A DNA stretch of 64,000 bases from Bifidobacterium ramosum (GTDB lineage: Bacteria; Actinomycetota; Actinomycetes; Actinomycetales; Bifidobacteriaceae), in the NCBI RefSeq assembly GCF_009299505.1, contig NZ_WBSM01000005.1, positions 143,155-207,154 on the forward strand, read 5' to 3'. The notes under the pieces are model-generated. The model was not told the DNA's origin and did no database searches. It saw only the letters and a program-made list of their open reading frames with translations. Positions 26,901-36,003 of the stretch are shown here, one piece after another. Numbering within the stretch: the stretch's first letter is position 1; every line of letters begins with the position of its first letter. The position numbers and the translations under genes are program-made.

Positions 26901-27776
26901 CTACCGCTGCCCCGCCGCGGAGCGCGAGGCCTTGCGTTCCGCTTTCGCGTCGGCCGTGACGCGCGCGATGTGCAGCGCGAGATAGGCGATTTCGTCGCTG
27001 GTGAGCGGCGCGTCGAGACGGATGCGCACGATGTCGGCGACGGCGTTCGCGCAGCTCATCGCCTCGGGATACGACTGTGCGATGGATGCGATGATCGGTT
27101 CGGGTTCGCGGTCGAGCTGCTGATGCTGCCGGATGCGTACGAACAGGTAACGCAGATGTGTGATGAACCGGCCGACGTTGATGCTGTGCTGGTCGAGTTC
27201 CATGCCGTAGCAGCGTTCGATGACGGCGATCATCTGCTGGATGATGCCGGTCATCTGATACGTGTAGGACAGATCGCCGTTCGAGAATCCCGCATTGACG
27301 AGGTGCAGCGTGAGCGATACGGCCTCGCTGTCCGGCAGGATGTTGTTCAGCTCGGCGTTGAGCTGGGTGATGAGCCGTTCGGCCTGTTCGTATTCGGCCG
27401 GATACAGCGACCGGACTTCCGCGGTGAGCGGATAGGAAACGTGTTCGCCGCGCCGGAGACGCTGTACGGCTCCGGTGACGTGATCGGCGAGCGCCATGAC
27501 GAGCGCGGGCTTGGACTCGGCTTGCGGGCCCAGCCCGACGCGCGTCATGGCGTCGGCGACGAGTCGGATCATTTCGGGAGGGATTCCGGCCAACAGTTCG
27601 GCCAGATGATCGGGATCCCGCCCGTCGGAGGGGACGAACACTCGAACGACCTTCGCGTTGTCGATCGGCTGCCCCGGTTTCGCTTTGAAGCCCAGTCCCC
27701 TGCCGGTGACGATGACTTCCCGCGCGCCGTCCGAAGCGAGCACGACGTTGTTGTTGAACACGCGAAGCACTTTCAA
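26901..27776 (-). CDS. BglG/LicT-family transcription antiterminator
   Basis: A 291-aa RNA-binding antiterminator. Residues ~1-55 form the CAT RNA-binding domain (VLRVFNNNVVLASDGAREVIVTGRGLGF). Two PTS regulation domains follow (about 70-170 and 175-285), with His residues suited to phosphorylation by PTS proteins (LADHVTGAVQ, LALHIARVTADA). It should bind the RAT RNA ahead of the PTS permease gene (30022-30052) and stop early termination when sugar is present. It starts 33 bp after that permease on the same strand. The start codon is TTG with AAGGGGA five bases upstream, a weak start that fits low-level expression. Confidence 0.93.
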   Translation of the reverse strand: MKVLRVFNNNVVLASDGAREVIVTGRGLGFKAKPGQPIDNAKVVRVFVPSDGRDPDHLAELLAGIPPEMIRLVADAMTRVGLGPQAESKPALVMALADHVTGAVQRLRRGEHVSYPLTAEVRSLYPAEYEQAERLITQLNAELNNILPDSEAVSLTLHLVNAGFSNGDLSYTYQMTGIIQQMIAVIERCYGMELDQHSINVGRFITHLRYLFVRIRQHQQLDREPEPIIASIAQSYPEAMSCANAVADIVRIRLDAPLTSDEIAYLALHIARVTADAKAERKASRSAAGQR

Positions 27777-27808
27777 GTGCGTCCCCTTTGTCTCTACGGC
27801 CTCCAGAC

Positions 27809-29902
27809 TCAGTGCTGGATGTCGAGCACCGGGTCGCCCGCGGCGACGTCGATACCCGTCTTCGGGGTGACGCCGGCAAGGGCCGCGGTGTTGAGCACCG
27901 TCATCAGGGTGGTGGTGCTGTATCCCGCTTCCTTGACCTTATCAAAGTCGACGGTCACGAGCGTGTCGCCGGCGTTGACGCGCTGGCCGGCGGCGACGGC
28001 GACGGCGAAGCCCTCGCCGTTCATCTTGACCGTGTCGATGCCGACATGCACGAGCACTTCGACACCGTCATCGGACTTGATGCCGAACGCGTGGCCGGTT
28101 TCGGCGACGGTCTGCAGCACACCGGAGATCGGGGCAACGACGGTCGAGTCGGTCGGCTGGATGCCGACGCCCTCGCCGAGCGCACGGGAGGCGAACACCG
28201 GATCGCCGGTGTCGTCGAGGGAGATCACGTGGCCGGCGACCGGAGCGTTGACCGTATCGGTCGCAACGGCGGTGGCGGTGGCAGTCGCAGTCGGAGCGGC
28301 GGCAGCCGGCTCGGTGACCGGAGCGGCGGCGGCCTGGGCCTCGAGCTCGCGGTCGGCCTTCTCCTGGGCGAGGCGCTCCTGCAGTTCAGCCTTCTGCTCC
28401 GGGGTGCGGTAGTCGAGGGTGACGATCAGGAACATGGACACGGCGAACGCGACGGCGATGGACACGCCGTACACCCACATCTGGTTGAACACCGGGATGG
28501 TGAGCAGCGAGGTGAATGCAAACGCGGTGGTGGTCACACCGCGCACGGTCTCACCGGAGGCGACGACGGACGGGAACAGCCAGCCGAGGACGGCGATCAC
28601 GACACCGCCGGTGCCACAGCCGATGAGCATGCGCTTGTAGACCAGCTTGTAGCGCAGGTGGATGCCGTAGAGGGACGGCTCGGAGACGCCACCGAGCAGA
28701 CCGGCGGCAAGGGCGCCGATGGAGGTCTGGCGCATTTCCTTGTCATGGTCGCGGATGGAGAGGAACAGCACGCCGGCGGTGGCGCCGAAGCAGGCGAAGT
28801 TCCACACGCCCATCGGGCCCTGGATGAAGTCGTAGCCGAGGGACTGGATGTTCATGAGCATGAGGGCGTTGAGCGGCCAGTGCAGACCCAGCGGCACGAG
28901 GAACGGGTAGAGCAGCGGGATCGCGATGGCGAACACGAACGGCGCGTGGCCGTTCATCCAGGCGAGGACGACGCCGAGGCCGTTGCCGACCCACACGCCC
29001 AGCGGGCCGATGATGAAGGCGGTGAGCACACCGACGATGATCATGGCGAAGAACGGCACGAACACCAGCTGGACGCTGTCCGGGATGATCTTCTTGAGGC
29101 CGTGGTAGACGAGGCCGAGCACGGCGGCCATCATCAGCGGCACGAACACGTTGCCGGAGTAGTCGGACAACTGCATCGGCAGACCGAACACGGTGGCGGT
29201 GCAGTCGGTGGTGCCCAGCGTGGCGTTCTCAACGCAGGAGACCGCGTCGCCCCAGGTCTTGGCGTCGGACAGCGCCGCGAACTGCGGGGTCATGAGCATG
29301 GCCATGATGGAGCCGCCGAGCCACGGGTCGACCTTCAGCTTCTTGGAGGCGTTGTAGGCGACCATGATCGGCAGGAAGTAGAACACGCCCTTCCAGATGG
29401 CCTTGATGAACATCAGGGAGGTGTTGTCCTCGTCACCGACGATGACGCCGAGCGAGATGAACAGGTTGACGAGCGCGATGATGATGGATGCGCCGAGCAG
29501 GACGCCCAGGATCGGGCGGAACGAGTCGGCCAGATACTCGAAGAACGAGTCGAGCCAGGCGACCTTGCCGCGCGCCTTCGCGCGTTCGGCGGCCTTGACC
29601 TCGGCGTCGGTCATCTTGCCGTTGTTCGCGGCCTTGGCCGCACCGCCGGCGTTCGCCATCTCGGGCAGGTGCATGATCTCCTCGTACATGGAGGCGACGG
29701 CGCCGCCGATGACGACCTGGTAGCGGTCGCCGGACTGCGGGACCGCGCCGAGCACGCCCTTCATGGTCTCGAGACGGTGCTGGTCCACCTTGCCGGCGTC
29801 GACGAGCTCGAAGCGCAGTCGCGTCGCGCAGTGGGTCAGGCTCTTGACGTTGCCCGCGCCACCAATGGCGTCGATGATCTGCGAGGCAGTTGATTCGGCC
29901 AT
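27809..29902 (-). CDS. PTS permease EIIBCA, beta-glucoside/glucose type
   Basis: A 697-aa sugar phosphotransferase permease that imports and phosphorylates a sugar at the membrane. Domain order is B-C-A: EIIB with phospho-Cys C25 in LTHCATRLRFEL, a membrane EIIC of ~10 helices (about 105-480) and, after an Ala/Glu-rich linker, a glucose-type EIIA with phospho-His near residue 619 in EVLVHVGIDTVKMNG. The B-C-A order is that of BglF/BglP. Related bifidobacterial permeases have been linked to glucose, so the substrate is open. An antiterminator gene follows, and a RAT/terminator precedes the gene. AAGGAAAG lies before the ATG. Confidence 0.93.
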   Translation of the reverse strand: MAESTASQIIDAIGGAGNVKSLTHCATRLRFELVDAGKVDQHRLETMKGVLGAVPQSGDRYQVVIGGAVASMYEEIMHLPEMANAGGAAKAANNGKMTDAEVKAAERAKARGKVAWLDSFFEYLADSFRPILGVLLGASIIIALVNLFISLGVIVGDEDNTSLMFIKAIWKGVFYFLPIMVAYNASKKLKVDPWLGGSIMAMLMTPQFAALSDAKTWGDAVSCVENATLGTTDCTATVFGLPMQLSDYSGNVFVPLMMAAVLGLVYHGLKKIIPDSVQLVFVPFFAMIIVGVLTAFIIGPLGVWVGNGLGVVLAWMNGHAPFVFAIAIPLLYPFLVPLGLHWPLNALMLMNIQSLGYDFIQGPMGVWNFACFGATAGVLFLSIRDHDKEMRQTSIGALAAGLLGGVSEPSLYGIHLRYKLVYKRMLIGCGTGGVVIAVLGWLFPSVVASGETVRGVTTTAFAFTSLLTIPVFNQMWVYGVSIAVAFAVSMFLIVTLDYRTPEQKAELQERLAQEKADRELEAQAAAAPVTEPAAAAPTATATATAVATDTVNAPVAGHVISLDDTGDPVFASRALGEGVGIQPTDSTVVAPISGVLQTVAETGHAFGIKSDDGVEVLVHVGIDTVKMNGEGFAVAVAAGQRVNAGDTLVTVDFDKVKEAGYSTTTLMTVLNTAALAGVTPKTGIDVAAGDPVLDIQH

Positions 29903-29971
29903 CTTCTTTCCTTCCTTGGATCTTCTGTTGTTCCTTGGTATGCTCTCCGCCCTCGCAGAGCCGCCAGCAAC

Positions 29972-30027
29972 AAAAAAAGACCCGAGCCGTCCGGCATACG
30001 ATACACGTATGCCAACGTCTCAGGTCT
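29972..30027 (-). terminator. Leader terminator of the PTS operon
   Basis: On the minus strand a two-part hairpin: outer stem AGACCTGAG / CTCGGGTCT, inner perfect stem GGCATACG / CGTATGCC, then seven T. It ends 69 bases before the PTS start codon. Its 5' strand overlaps the RAT sequence, so antiterminator binding and termination exclude each other. Confidence 0.9.
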
Positions 30028-30052
30028 TGCGTCTTGTCTGACTTGCAACCCT
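30022..30052 (-). promoter_or_regulatory. RAT antiterminator site (LicT/BglG target RNA)
   Basis: Read on the minus strand, AGGGTTGCAAGTC, six bases, then GACGCAAGACCT. It folds as AGG/CCT closing pairs, two internal loops (GTTGCAA and GCAAGA) and a GTC/GAC hairpin, the asymmetric-loop layout of known RAT sites. Its last seven bases form the 5' strand of the terminator stem. Confidence 0.82.
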
Positions 30053-30075
30053 GCAAAAGTAGAAGTTCATAAGTT

Positions 30076-30105
30076 AATATATATCCGAGGTTAATCGAAT
30101 CGCAA
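30076..30105 (-). promoter_or_regulatory. Probable promoter of the PTS operon
   Basis: On the minus strand TTGCGA (-35), an 18-base spacer and TATATT (-10), about 25 bases before the RAT site. This places the RAT at the 5' end of the transcript. Confidence 0.55.
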
Positions 30106-30251
30106 ACCCCGGTGTGTCTTGACATGCGACCCACGCAATGTCAACGTCGCGGTCATCGTCACCGAACGATACGACATCATTCGCACAAAATATGACAAAA
30201 ATTAACAGAACACGTCATTATTTCTCGCGCGAACGTGGCACAATAGGAACC

Positions 30252-31928
30252 ATGGTAGCAACTAATGCGGGCAAGCCCGCCACCCCAGCTGATCTGATCA
30301 ACGTCGATGAGGTTATCGGCAAGTACTATGACCTCGTCCCCGATCCGTCCGTCCCCGAGCAGCGTGTCATCTTCGGCACCTCCGGCCACCGCGGATCGTC
30401 CCTGAAGACCTCGTTCAACGAGGCCCACATCGTCGCCATCACGCAGGCCATCGCCGAATACCGCAAGAAGGCCGGCGTCACCGGCCCGCTGTACCTCGGC
30501 TCCGACACGCACGCGCTGTCCGCGCCGGCCAAGAAGACCGCCATCGAGGTCCTCGTCGCCAACGGCGTGCACGTGCGCATCGACTCGCGCGACGACTTCG
30601 TGCCCACCCCGGTCGTCTCTCAGGCGATCCTCACGCACAACCGCGCGGCCGACGGCACCCAGCGCTTCGAAGGCGAAGGCCTCGCCGACGGCATCGTCGT
30701 CACCCCGTCGCACAACCCGCCCACCGATGGCGGCTTCAAGTACGACCCCGTCACCGGCGGCCCGGCCCCGGCCGACGTCACCAACGCCATCGCCGCGCGC
30801 GCCAACGAGCTGCTCGGCGGCTACAAGAACGTCAAGCGCGTGCCGTACGAGGAAGCCATCAAGTCCGAGTACGTCGAAGGCTTCGACTTCCGCGAGCACT
30901 ACGTCTCCGACCTGGAGAACGTCATCGACTTCGACGCGATCCGCAACTCCGGCGTGCGCCTCGGCATCGATCCGCTCGGCGGCGCGTCCGTCAACTACTG
31001 GCCGCTCATCAATGAGAAGTACGGTCTGAACATCGGCGTCGTGCGCCCCGAAGTCGACCCGACCTGGCGCTTCATGACCATCGACCACGACGGCAAGATC
31101 CGCATGGATCCGAGCTCGCCGTACGCGATGAAGGGCCTCGTCGACGAGCTCAACGCCGGCGCGTGGGACAAGTACGACCTCGTCGGCGGCACCGACCCGG
31201 ATGCCGACCGCCACGGCATCGTCTGCCCGAACTGGGGCGTGATGAACCCGAACCACTACATCGCCGTGTGCGTGGAATACCTGTTCGGCGGCAACCGCCC
31301 GGGTTGGCCGAAGGGCGCGGCCGTCGGCAAGACGCTCGTCTCCTCCTCCCTGATCGACCGCGTGGCCGCGTCGATCAACGCGAAGGTCATCGAGGTGCCG
31401 GTCGGCTTCAAGTGGTTCGTCGACCCGCTGTTCAGCGGCGAGGTCGCGTTCGGCGGCGAGGAGAGCTCCGGCATGAGCTTCCTGCGCCGCGACGGCCGCG
31501 TGTGGACCACCGACAAGGATGGTCTGATCCCCGACCTGCTGGCCGCCGAGATCACCGCCAAGACCGGCAAGAACCCGGCCCAGCTGCATCAGGAGCAGGT
31601 GGCGCGCTTCGGCGAGAGCTGGTACAAGCGCGTCGACACGCCGACCACGCTCGAGCAGAAGCAGAAGTTCGCCAAGCTCAGCGGCGATGACGTGACCGCC
31701 ACGCAGCTCGCGGGCGAGGACATCACCGCCAAGCTCACCGAGGCGCCGGGCAACCACGCCAAGATCGGCGGCCTGAAGGTCACCACCAAGGACAACTGGT
31801 TCGCGGCCCGCCCGTCCGGCACCGAGAACATCTACAAGGTGTACGCCGAGTCGTTCGAGAGCCCGGAGGCGCTCGACAAGGTGCTCGCCGAAGCGACCGA
31901 GGTCGTCGACAAGGCGCTGGCCGAGTAG
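30252..31928 (+). CDS. pgm: Phosphoglucomutase (alpha-D-glucose phosphate-specific)
   Basis: Interconverts glucose 1- and 6-phosphate, feeding glycogen, nucleotide sugars and the bifid shunt. The 558-aa protein has the substrate motif [11 protein letters not shown], the phosphoserine loop [13 protein letters not shown], the metal loop [12 protein letters not shown], the sugar loop [16 protein letters not shown] and the phosphate loop [15 protein letters not shown]. The length is normal. Start at [15 protein letters not shown] lies 7 bases before the ATG, with no clear ribosome site. The upstream open frame overlaps the divergent PTS promoter region and is not used. Confidence 0.97.
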   Translation: MVATNAGKPATPADLINVDEVIGKYYDLVPDPSVPEQRVIFGTSGHRGSSLKTSFNEAHIVAITQAIAEYRKKAGVTGPLYLGSDTHALSAPAKKTAIEVLVANGVHVRIDSRDDFVPTPVVSQAILTHNRAADGTQRFEGEGLADGIVVTPSHNPPTDGGFKYDPVTGGPAPADVTNAIAARANELLGGYKNVKRVPYEEAIKSEYVEGFDFREHYVSDLENVIDFDAIRNSGVRLGIDPLGGASVNYWPLINEKYGLNIGVVRPEVDPTWRFMTIDHDGKIRMDPSSPYAMKGLVDELNAGAWDKYDLVGGTDPDADRHGIVCPNWGVMNPNHYIAVCVEYLFGGNRPGWPKGAAVGKTLVSSSLIDRVAASINAKVIEVPVGFKWFVDPLFSGEVAFGGEESSGMSFLRRDGRVWTTDKDGLIPDLLAAEITAKTGKNPAQLHQEQVARFGESWYKRVDTPTTLEQKQKFAKLSGDDVTATQLAGEDITAKLTEAPGNHAKIGGLKVTTKDNWFAARPSGTENIYKVYAESFESPEALDKVLAEATEVVDKALAE

Positions 31929-31983
31929 TTCGCACCGCGGCGGCTCATTGCTTCAATGAACCGTCCATCCTCACCTTATCTAT

Positions 31984-32031
31984 AACGGACATGCAGCCGA
32001 TTTCCCCTATGGAATCGGCTGCATGTCCGTT
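31984..32031 (+). repeat. Family A palindrome, copy 11 (compensatory variant)
   Basis: Arms ACGGACATGCAGCCGATT and AATCGGCTGCATGTCCGT. Compared with the family core, A-to-G in the left arm is matched by T-to-C in the right arm, so pairing is kept. Five T follow, making it a good terminator for pgm. Confidence 0.9.
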
Positions 32032-32114
32032 TTTAGTTGCGGTCCTTGGTCGTATAGTTGCGGGGCGGGACACACTGACTTCGTCACACATTCCGTCTGT
32101 CGACCACTCGTCTA

Positions 32115-32311
32115 GTCACGCGATGGAAAATCACACGGTTTTGCCATCGCGTGACCGTCCCATTGCTCACGCGATGGCATATGGGCCCCTACGACCGTCG
32201 CGTGACCGCGATCCGAGGTCACGCGACGGCATTCCAACGTTTGACTTCCATCGCGATCCCAATCGACCGCACACGGGATGGCATATCCGGCGGTTTTGCC
32301 ATCGCGTGAGC
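32115..32311. repeat. Family B hairpin cluster (four units)
   Basis: Four units of the TCACGCGATGG / CCATCGCGTGA type between pgm and the RNase H gene. Left arms lie near 32116, 32167, 32219 and 32271; the third and fourth are degenerate. The loop of the first (AAAATC...GGTTTTG) closely matches that of the unit at 22814. No gene is supported in 31929-32351. Confidence 0.82.
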
Positions 32312-32351
32312 CGCTCTGTCCGAAACGACCCCTTGCGTTAGGGTGGGGCGT

Positions 32352-33494
32352 ATGACGATTACGGTATCAACAGACGGGTCGGCGCTGGGCAACCCGAACG
32401 GCCCGATGGGTTGGGCGTGGGCGGACCACACACCGCACGCGGGCGGGCGGCCCGGCCATGAGCACGGCGGCGACTGCGACGCGGGCGGCGCGACGAACGG
32501 CACGAACCAGATCGGCGAACTGTGCGCGGTGCTCGAGGCGCTGCGCACGCATCCGGGCGCCGAGCCGCTGGTGATCGAGACGGATTCCCAGTACGCGATC
32601 AACTGCTCGACCAAGTGGGTGCACGGCTGGAAGAAGAACGGCTGGAAGAACTCGCAGAGGAAGCCGGTGAAGAACGCGGCGCTCATCAAGGCGATCGACG
32701 CGGAGCTGTCCAGGCGCGCCGGATCGGTGAAGTTCGTGTGGGTCAAGGGCCACGCGGGCAACGCCGGCAACGAGAAGGTCGACGAGCTGGCGCGCACGTA
32801 CGCGGGCGACTGCCGGTCGGGCGTACGGGACGGCTACCTGCCGAAGGAAGGCTGGGAGTCACTGCTCGCGTCCGAATACGCGAAGGGCACGGACGTGCCG
32901 GCCGACGCGCGGATGCTCATGGACGGGCTGATTTCGGCGAAGGACTATCACCTGGGACGCGGCGAGGATTCCGGCGATGCGGATGCCGCGGACGTTACGG
33001 AGACGCGCGACGGTCGTCCGTCGTCCGTCGCGGATGCGTTGGCCGAACCGGAAGGCGTACCGGAGTACCCCGACTATCGTACGGCTTCCGATCATGCCAA
33101 CGATGATCACGCGGAAGCCGATCATACGGACGACAACGAGTCCGCGGCGACGACCACGACGTCGGGTACCGACACGATCGTCAATCACGACGATACGACT
33201 GACAATACGACGGTCGCGTCGATCGACGTGACGACTGACGCGCCATCCGAAACGACAGCACCGCGCTCGACCGCGGCTGCGAACGCATCGCAGCCATCGG
33301 CCATCCGACTGACGCCCCAACCGTCCGGGCTCACCGTATCCGGCACGCTGCGGTTCGCTCCCCCGCCGTCGTCCAGTCCCACGTACGACGGTCGCCCACG
33401 CATGATCCGCGGCTACGTCATGGTCGAAGGCTACGTGAACGGCGACGGCAGCATCACGCTGGACCACGCGCCGTTCGCCATCCGTCAGTCATAG
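32352..33494 (+). CDS. Ribonuclease HI with C-terminal extension
   Basis: Cleaves RNA in RNA-DNA hybrids. The RNase HI domain occupies residues 1-155 of 380. Catalytic positions D8 (STDGSALGNP), E56 (NQIGELCA), D78 (ETDSQYAI), H134 (VKGHAGN) and D144 (EKVDELA) are all present. The remaining ~225 residues are not typical: an acidic Thr/Asp-rich disordered stretch and a short ordered-looking end (SGTLRFAPPP..., RGYVMVEGYVNGDGSITLDH) of unknown role. TAGGGT lies 7 bases before the ATG, suggesting a leaderless mRNA; the GTG three codons earlier is inside that element. Confidence 0.93.
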   Translation: MTITVSTDGSALGNPNGPMGWAWADHTPHAGGRPGHEHGGDCDAGGATNGTNQIGELCAVLEALRTHPGAEPLVIETDSQYAINCSTKWVHGWKKNGWKNSQRKPVKNAALIKAIDAELSRRAGSVKFVWVKGHAGNAGNEKVDELARTYAGDCRSGVRDGYLPKEGWESLLASEYAKGTDVPADARMLMDGLISAKDYHLGRGEDSGDADAADVTETRDGRPSSVADALAEPEGVPEYPDYRTASDHANDDHAEADHTDDNESAATTTTSGTDTIVNHDDTTDNTTVASIDVTTDAPSETTAPRSTAAANASQPSAIRLTPQPSGLTVSGTLRFAPPPSSSPTYDGRPRMIRGYVMVEGYVNGDGSITLDHAPFAIRQS

Positions 33495-33682
33495 GTCGGC
33501 AACGGATCCCCGTATCACAGGCAACACGAACGCGACGTGACCCGCCGGTCAACAATCGACCATGAATCACACCAAAAACGGGACACAACGTCACAACAAG
33601 GAACACATCGGATACACTAAGGGAGGTGGGCCAAACGCCGCCGCACGCGACGCGAGGCAGGTTTCCCGTCGAAGGAGAGAAC

Positions 33683-34381
33683 ATGGACAAGGCACAACAG
33701 GATGCGCTGAAGAAGGCGGCCGGCATCGAGGCCGCCAAGCTGATCACGGACGGCATGATCGCTGGTCTCGGCACCGGTTCGACCGTGCGATTCCTCGTGG
33801 ACGAGCTGGGCCGCCGCGTCAAGGAGGAGGGCCTGCAGTTCACGGGCGTCACCACCTCCCGCCGCACGCAGGAGCAGGCCGAAGGCTACGGCATCAAGAT
33901 CGTCGACATCGACGACGTGGACCACATCGACATCACCATCGACGGCGCGGACGAGGTCGACAAGAACTTCAACGGCATCAAGGGCGGCGGCGCTGCCCTG
34001 TTGTGGGAGAAGATCGTGGCGACCAACTCCGACAAGATCGTGTGGATCGTGGACGAGTCCAAGGTCGTGGACACCATCGGCAAGTTCCCGCTGCCGGTCG
34101 AGGTGATCCCGTTCGGCGCCGGCCACGTCATCAAGAAGTTCGAGGCGAAGGGCTACAAGCCGACGCTGCGTCTCGATGCCGAGGGCAAGCCGGTGCGCAC
34201 CGACGAGAACAACTACGTGGTCGACCTGCACCTCGGCCGCATCGATCACCCGCAGGATCTGGCCGAGGACCTCATCACCACGGTCGGTGTGGTGGAGCAC
34301 GGCCTGTTCCTCAACATGGTCGACAAGGTCATCGTCGGCGATCCGAACGGCCCGCGCGTCATGACCAACTCCAACAAGTGA
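33683..34381 (+). CDS. rpiA: Ribose-5-phosphate isomerase A
   Basis: Interconverts ribose 5-phosphate and ribulose 5-phosphate in the pentose phosphate part of the bifid shunt. The 232-aa protein has [16 protein letters not shown], the catalytic [27 protein letters not shown] with Asp and Glu, and LPVEVIPFG. The length is normal. The start MDKAQQDAL has GAAGGAGAG upstream. A family A palindrome followed by a T run sits 40 bp after the stop and should terminate it. Confidence 0.97.
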   Translation: MDKAQQDALKKAAGIEAAKLITDGMIAGLGTGSTVRFLVDELGRRVKEEGLQFTGVTTSRRTQEQAEGYGIKIVDIDDVDHIDITIDGADEVDKNFNGIKGGGAALLWEKIVATNSDKIVWIVDESKVVDTIGKFPLPVEVIPFGAGHVIKKFEAKGYKPTLRLDAEGKPVRTDENNYVVDLHLGRIDHPQDLAEDLITTVGVVEHGLFLNMVDKVIVGDPNGPRVMTNSNK

Positions 34382-34420
34382 GTCTGGGGCGCACGCACGC
34401 GCTCTGACCAACCATGCCTC

Positions 34421-34468
34421 AACGGACATACAGCCGATTGCGTACTGCGAATCGGCTGTATGTCCGTT
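34421..34468 (+). repeat. Family A palindrome, copy 12 (probable rpiA terminator)
   Basis: Family A arms followed by TTTTTG on the plus strand, 39 bases after the rpiA stop. Confidence 0.9.
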
Positions 34469-34560
34469 TTTGTATATGTGCCGCTGCGAGGGCACCAGGA
34501 CACTGCCGCACATCCAAACACACGCATGGATCCCCCTTATTTGTTCCTGACTTTCCCTCC

Positions 34561-34628
34561 CCTCCACCTCAACGGACATACAGCCGATTCCGGTATCCAA
34601 ATCGGCTGTATGTCCGTTGAGGTGGAGG
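34561..34628. repeat. Family A palindrome, copy 13 (longest arms)
   Basis: Perfect arms of 28 bases. The core is extended by the site-specific flank CCTCCACCTC paired with GAGGTGGAGG. It lies in the convergent gap between rpiA and the bS22 gene. Confidence 0.9.
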
Positions 34629-34726
34629 AACGCACGGGAAACGCGTGCGAGGAACGAACAGGCGGAACGAATGACGAAAACGAACGAGAAGAACGCACAG
34701 CACGCGAAAACGGCACGCGAAATGCA

Positions 34727-34765
34727 GAAGACCCCTCGGGACGTTGCGGTCCACGAGGGGTCTTC
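34727..34765 (-). terminator. Hairpin downstream of the bS22 gene
   Basis: Perfect 12-bp stem GAAGACCCCTCG / CGAGGGGTCTTC with a 15-base loop, 28 bases after the bS22 stop on the minus strand. There is no long T run on either strand. Confidence 0.65.
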
Positions 34766-34792
34766 GCGTTGCTCACCGAGTGAGCGAGAAGA

Positions 34793-34882
34793 CTACTTGC
34801 GCTGGTGGCGAGTCTTACGCAGCAGTTTGCGGTGCTTCTTCTTGCTCATCCGCTTGCGGCGCTTCTTGATGACCGAACCCAT
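34793..34882 (-). CDS. Small ribosomal subunit protein bS22 (AURKAIP1/COX24 domain)
   Basis: A 29-aa, extremely basic protein: it begins MGSVIKKRRKRMSKKKHRKL and ends LRKTRHQRK. This matches the actinobacterial small-subunit protein bS22 described in mycobacterial ribosomes, which carries the COX24/AURKAIP1 motif. The mycobacterial form is a few residues longer at the C terminus. A GGAGG site lies 6 bases before the ATG. It is monocistronic, with a hairpin after it, and is easily missed because of its size. Confidence 0.92.
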   Translation of the reverse strand: MGSVIKKRRKRMSKKKHRKLLRKTRHQRK

Positions 34883-35016
34883 CTCAGCCTCCGTTCCTAA
34901 CTAATCGAAAAGTTTGCAACTTGCCCAATAGTACACGCATTCGGGGACGAATGGTACCGGCGTTCCGCAACGGACCGCCGCGGCAGGTTCCGTGCACCGT
35001 ACGTCCGCGCGAACCG

Positions 35017-35667
35017 TCACAACGGGAAGCTCTGGTAGAACCGCTCCACCGCGGCCTTCGCGCCCGTGACCTGGAACACCGCCGTGTCGTTCTGCCACAC
35101 CGCGATCGCCTTGGCGTCGTCGTTCGCGTCGACCTTGGCGGTGTAGCTGCCGGTCGCCTTGCCGGACACCTTGACCGTGCCCGCACCCAGTTCCTCACCG
35201 GTGAGCGCGCCGGACAGCGCGGCGTACTGCTTCTTGGCCGAATCGGCGGTTGACCACTGCGCGACGATCAACGTCACGTCCTTCGCGGAATCGCCGGTGG
35301 AATACGTGACCGTGTACTCCTCGAGCGGCGACGCGGTGGTCCACGACGTGCTCGCCTCGGCCTTGGTGCGCGCATAGTTGAGCACGCTGTCAGGCATCGC
35401 CTTGAGCAGCTCGGTGGCGTCGCTGGGCAGCGCGGTCGCCTTGATGCTCGGCGTGGTCGGCTCCTCCTCTTCCTTCGACGTCGAGTTCTGGGACGACGTG
35501 GTGCCGTTCGTCTGCTGCGTGGACGATCCCGCGCTCTTGTTCAGCGCCCAGCCGGGCCAGATGAATGCGGACAGCAGCGCCAGAACGATCACCAACGCGG
35601 CGGCGACCACGACGGCGATCAGTTTGCCGTGGGACGGTGAAGTGGAAGACGATTGAGTATTCGACAT
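35017..35667 (-). CDS. Membrane-anchored extracytoplasmic protein, unknown function
   Basis: A 216-aa protein. After a short polar start (MSNTQSSSTSPSHGK) comes one membrane helix (about 16-40, LIAVVVAAALVIVLALLSAF), a Ser/Thr/Glu linker and a C-terminal domain of ~130 residues probably outside the cell. That domain contains YTVTYSTGDSAKDVTLIVAQW and AKVDANDDAKAIAVWQNDTAVFQVTG, suggesting an alpha/beta fold. I do not recognise the family. The chosen ATG at 35667 fits a signal-anchor at the N terminus. The frame continues 42 codons upstream into palindromic repeats and is not used. Confidence 0.8.
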   Translation of the reverse strand: MSNTQSSSTSPSHGKLIAVVVAAALVIVLALLSAFIWPGWALNKSAGSSTQQTNGTTSSQNSTSKEEEEPTTPSIKATALPSDATELLKAMPDSVLNYARTKAEASTSWTTASPLEEYTVTYSTGDSAKDVTLIVAQWSTADSAKKQYAALSGALTGEELGAGTVKVSGKATGSYTAKVDANDDAKAIAVWQNDTAVFQVTGAKAAVERFYQSFPL

Positions 35668-35731
35668 AGCTGTGATTCTCTCACAGCCGCATGACGCGCG
35701 CCGGTCGGACGCGACCGCGACGAACGATCCC

Positions 35732-35870
35732 GCTTCATGTTGAGTTACGGTCGTTTTTCGCGGTCGGAACGACCGTAACTCAACATGAAGCATGCGCTGT
35801 CATTGAGTTACGGTCGTTTCGGACGTGAAAAACGACCGTAACTCAACAACAGCGACCGTAACTCAATGAC
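35732..35870. repeat. Family C palindromes (TGAGTTACGGTCG)
   Basis: First hairpin: perfect 24-nt arms at 35732-35755 and 35768-35791 (core TGAGTTACGGTCGTT). Second: 35799-35817 can pair with 35831-35846 or with a third arm ending at 35870, so alternative folds are possible. It lies in the divergent gap upstream of radA; the rest of that gap (35668-36003) shows only the radA -10 element. Confidence 0.85.
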
Positions 35871-36003
35871 AACGCAACAATGGGCGTCGCGTTGATCCAC
35901 GCGACGGACGCGCGGATGGCGACTTCGCGCGCGGCGACCGCACGCACCGGACGCACCGGACGCGCCGGACGAGATGTCGTAAAACCCCGATACCGTCGGC
36001 ATC

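Noticed and set aside
27788..29893. 701-codon open frame opposite the PTS permease
   Set aside because: Shadow of a clear EIIBCA gene; composition is Gly/Arg/His/Asp-rich as expected for an antisense frame.
31991..32341. Open frames inside the family B hairpins
   Set aside because: The same repeat gives similar peptides in unrelated places; no start signals or conserved domain.
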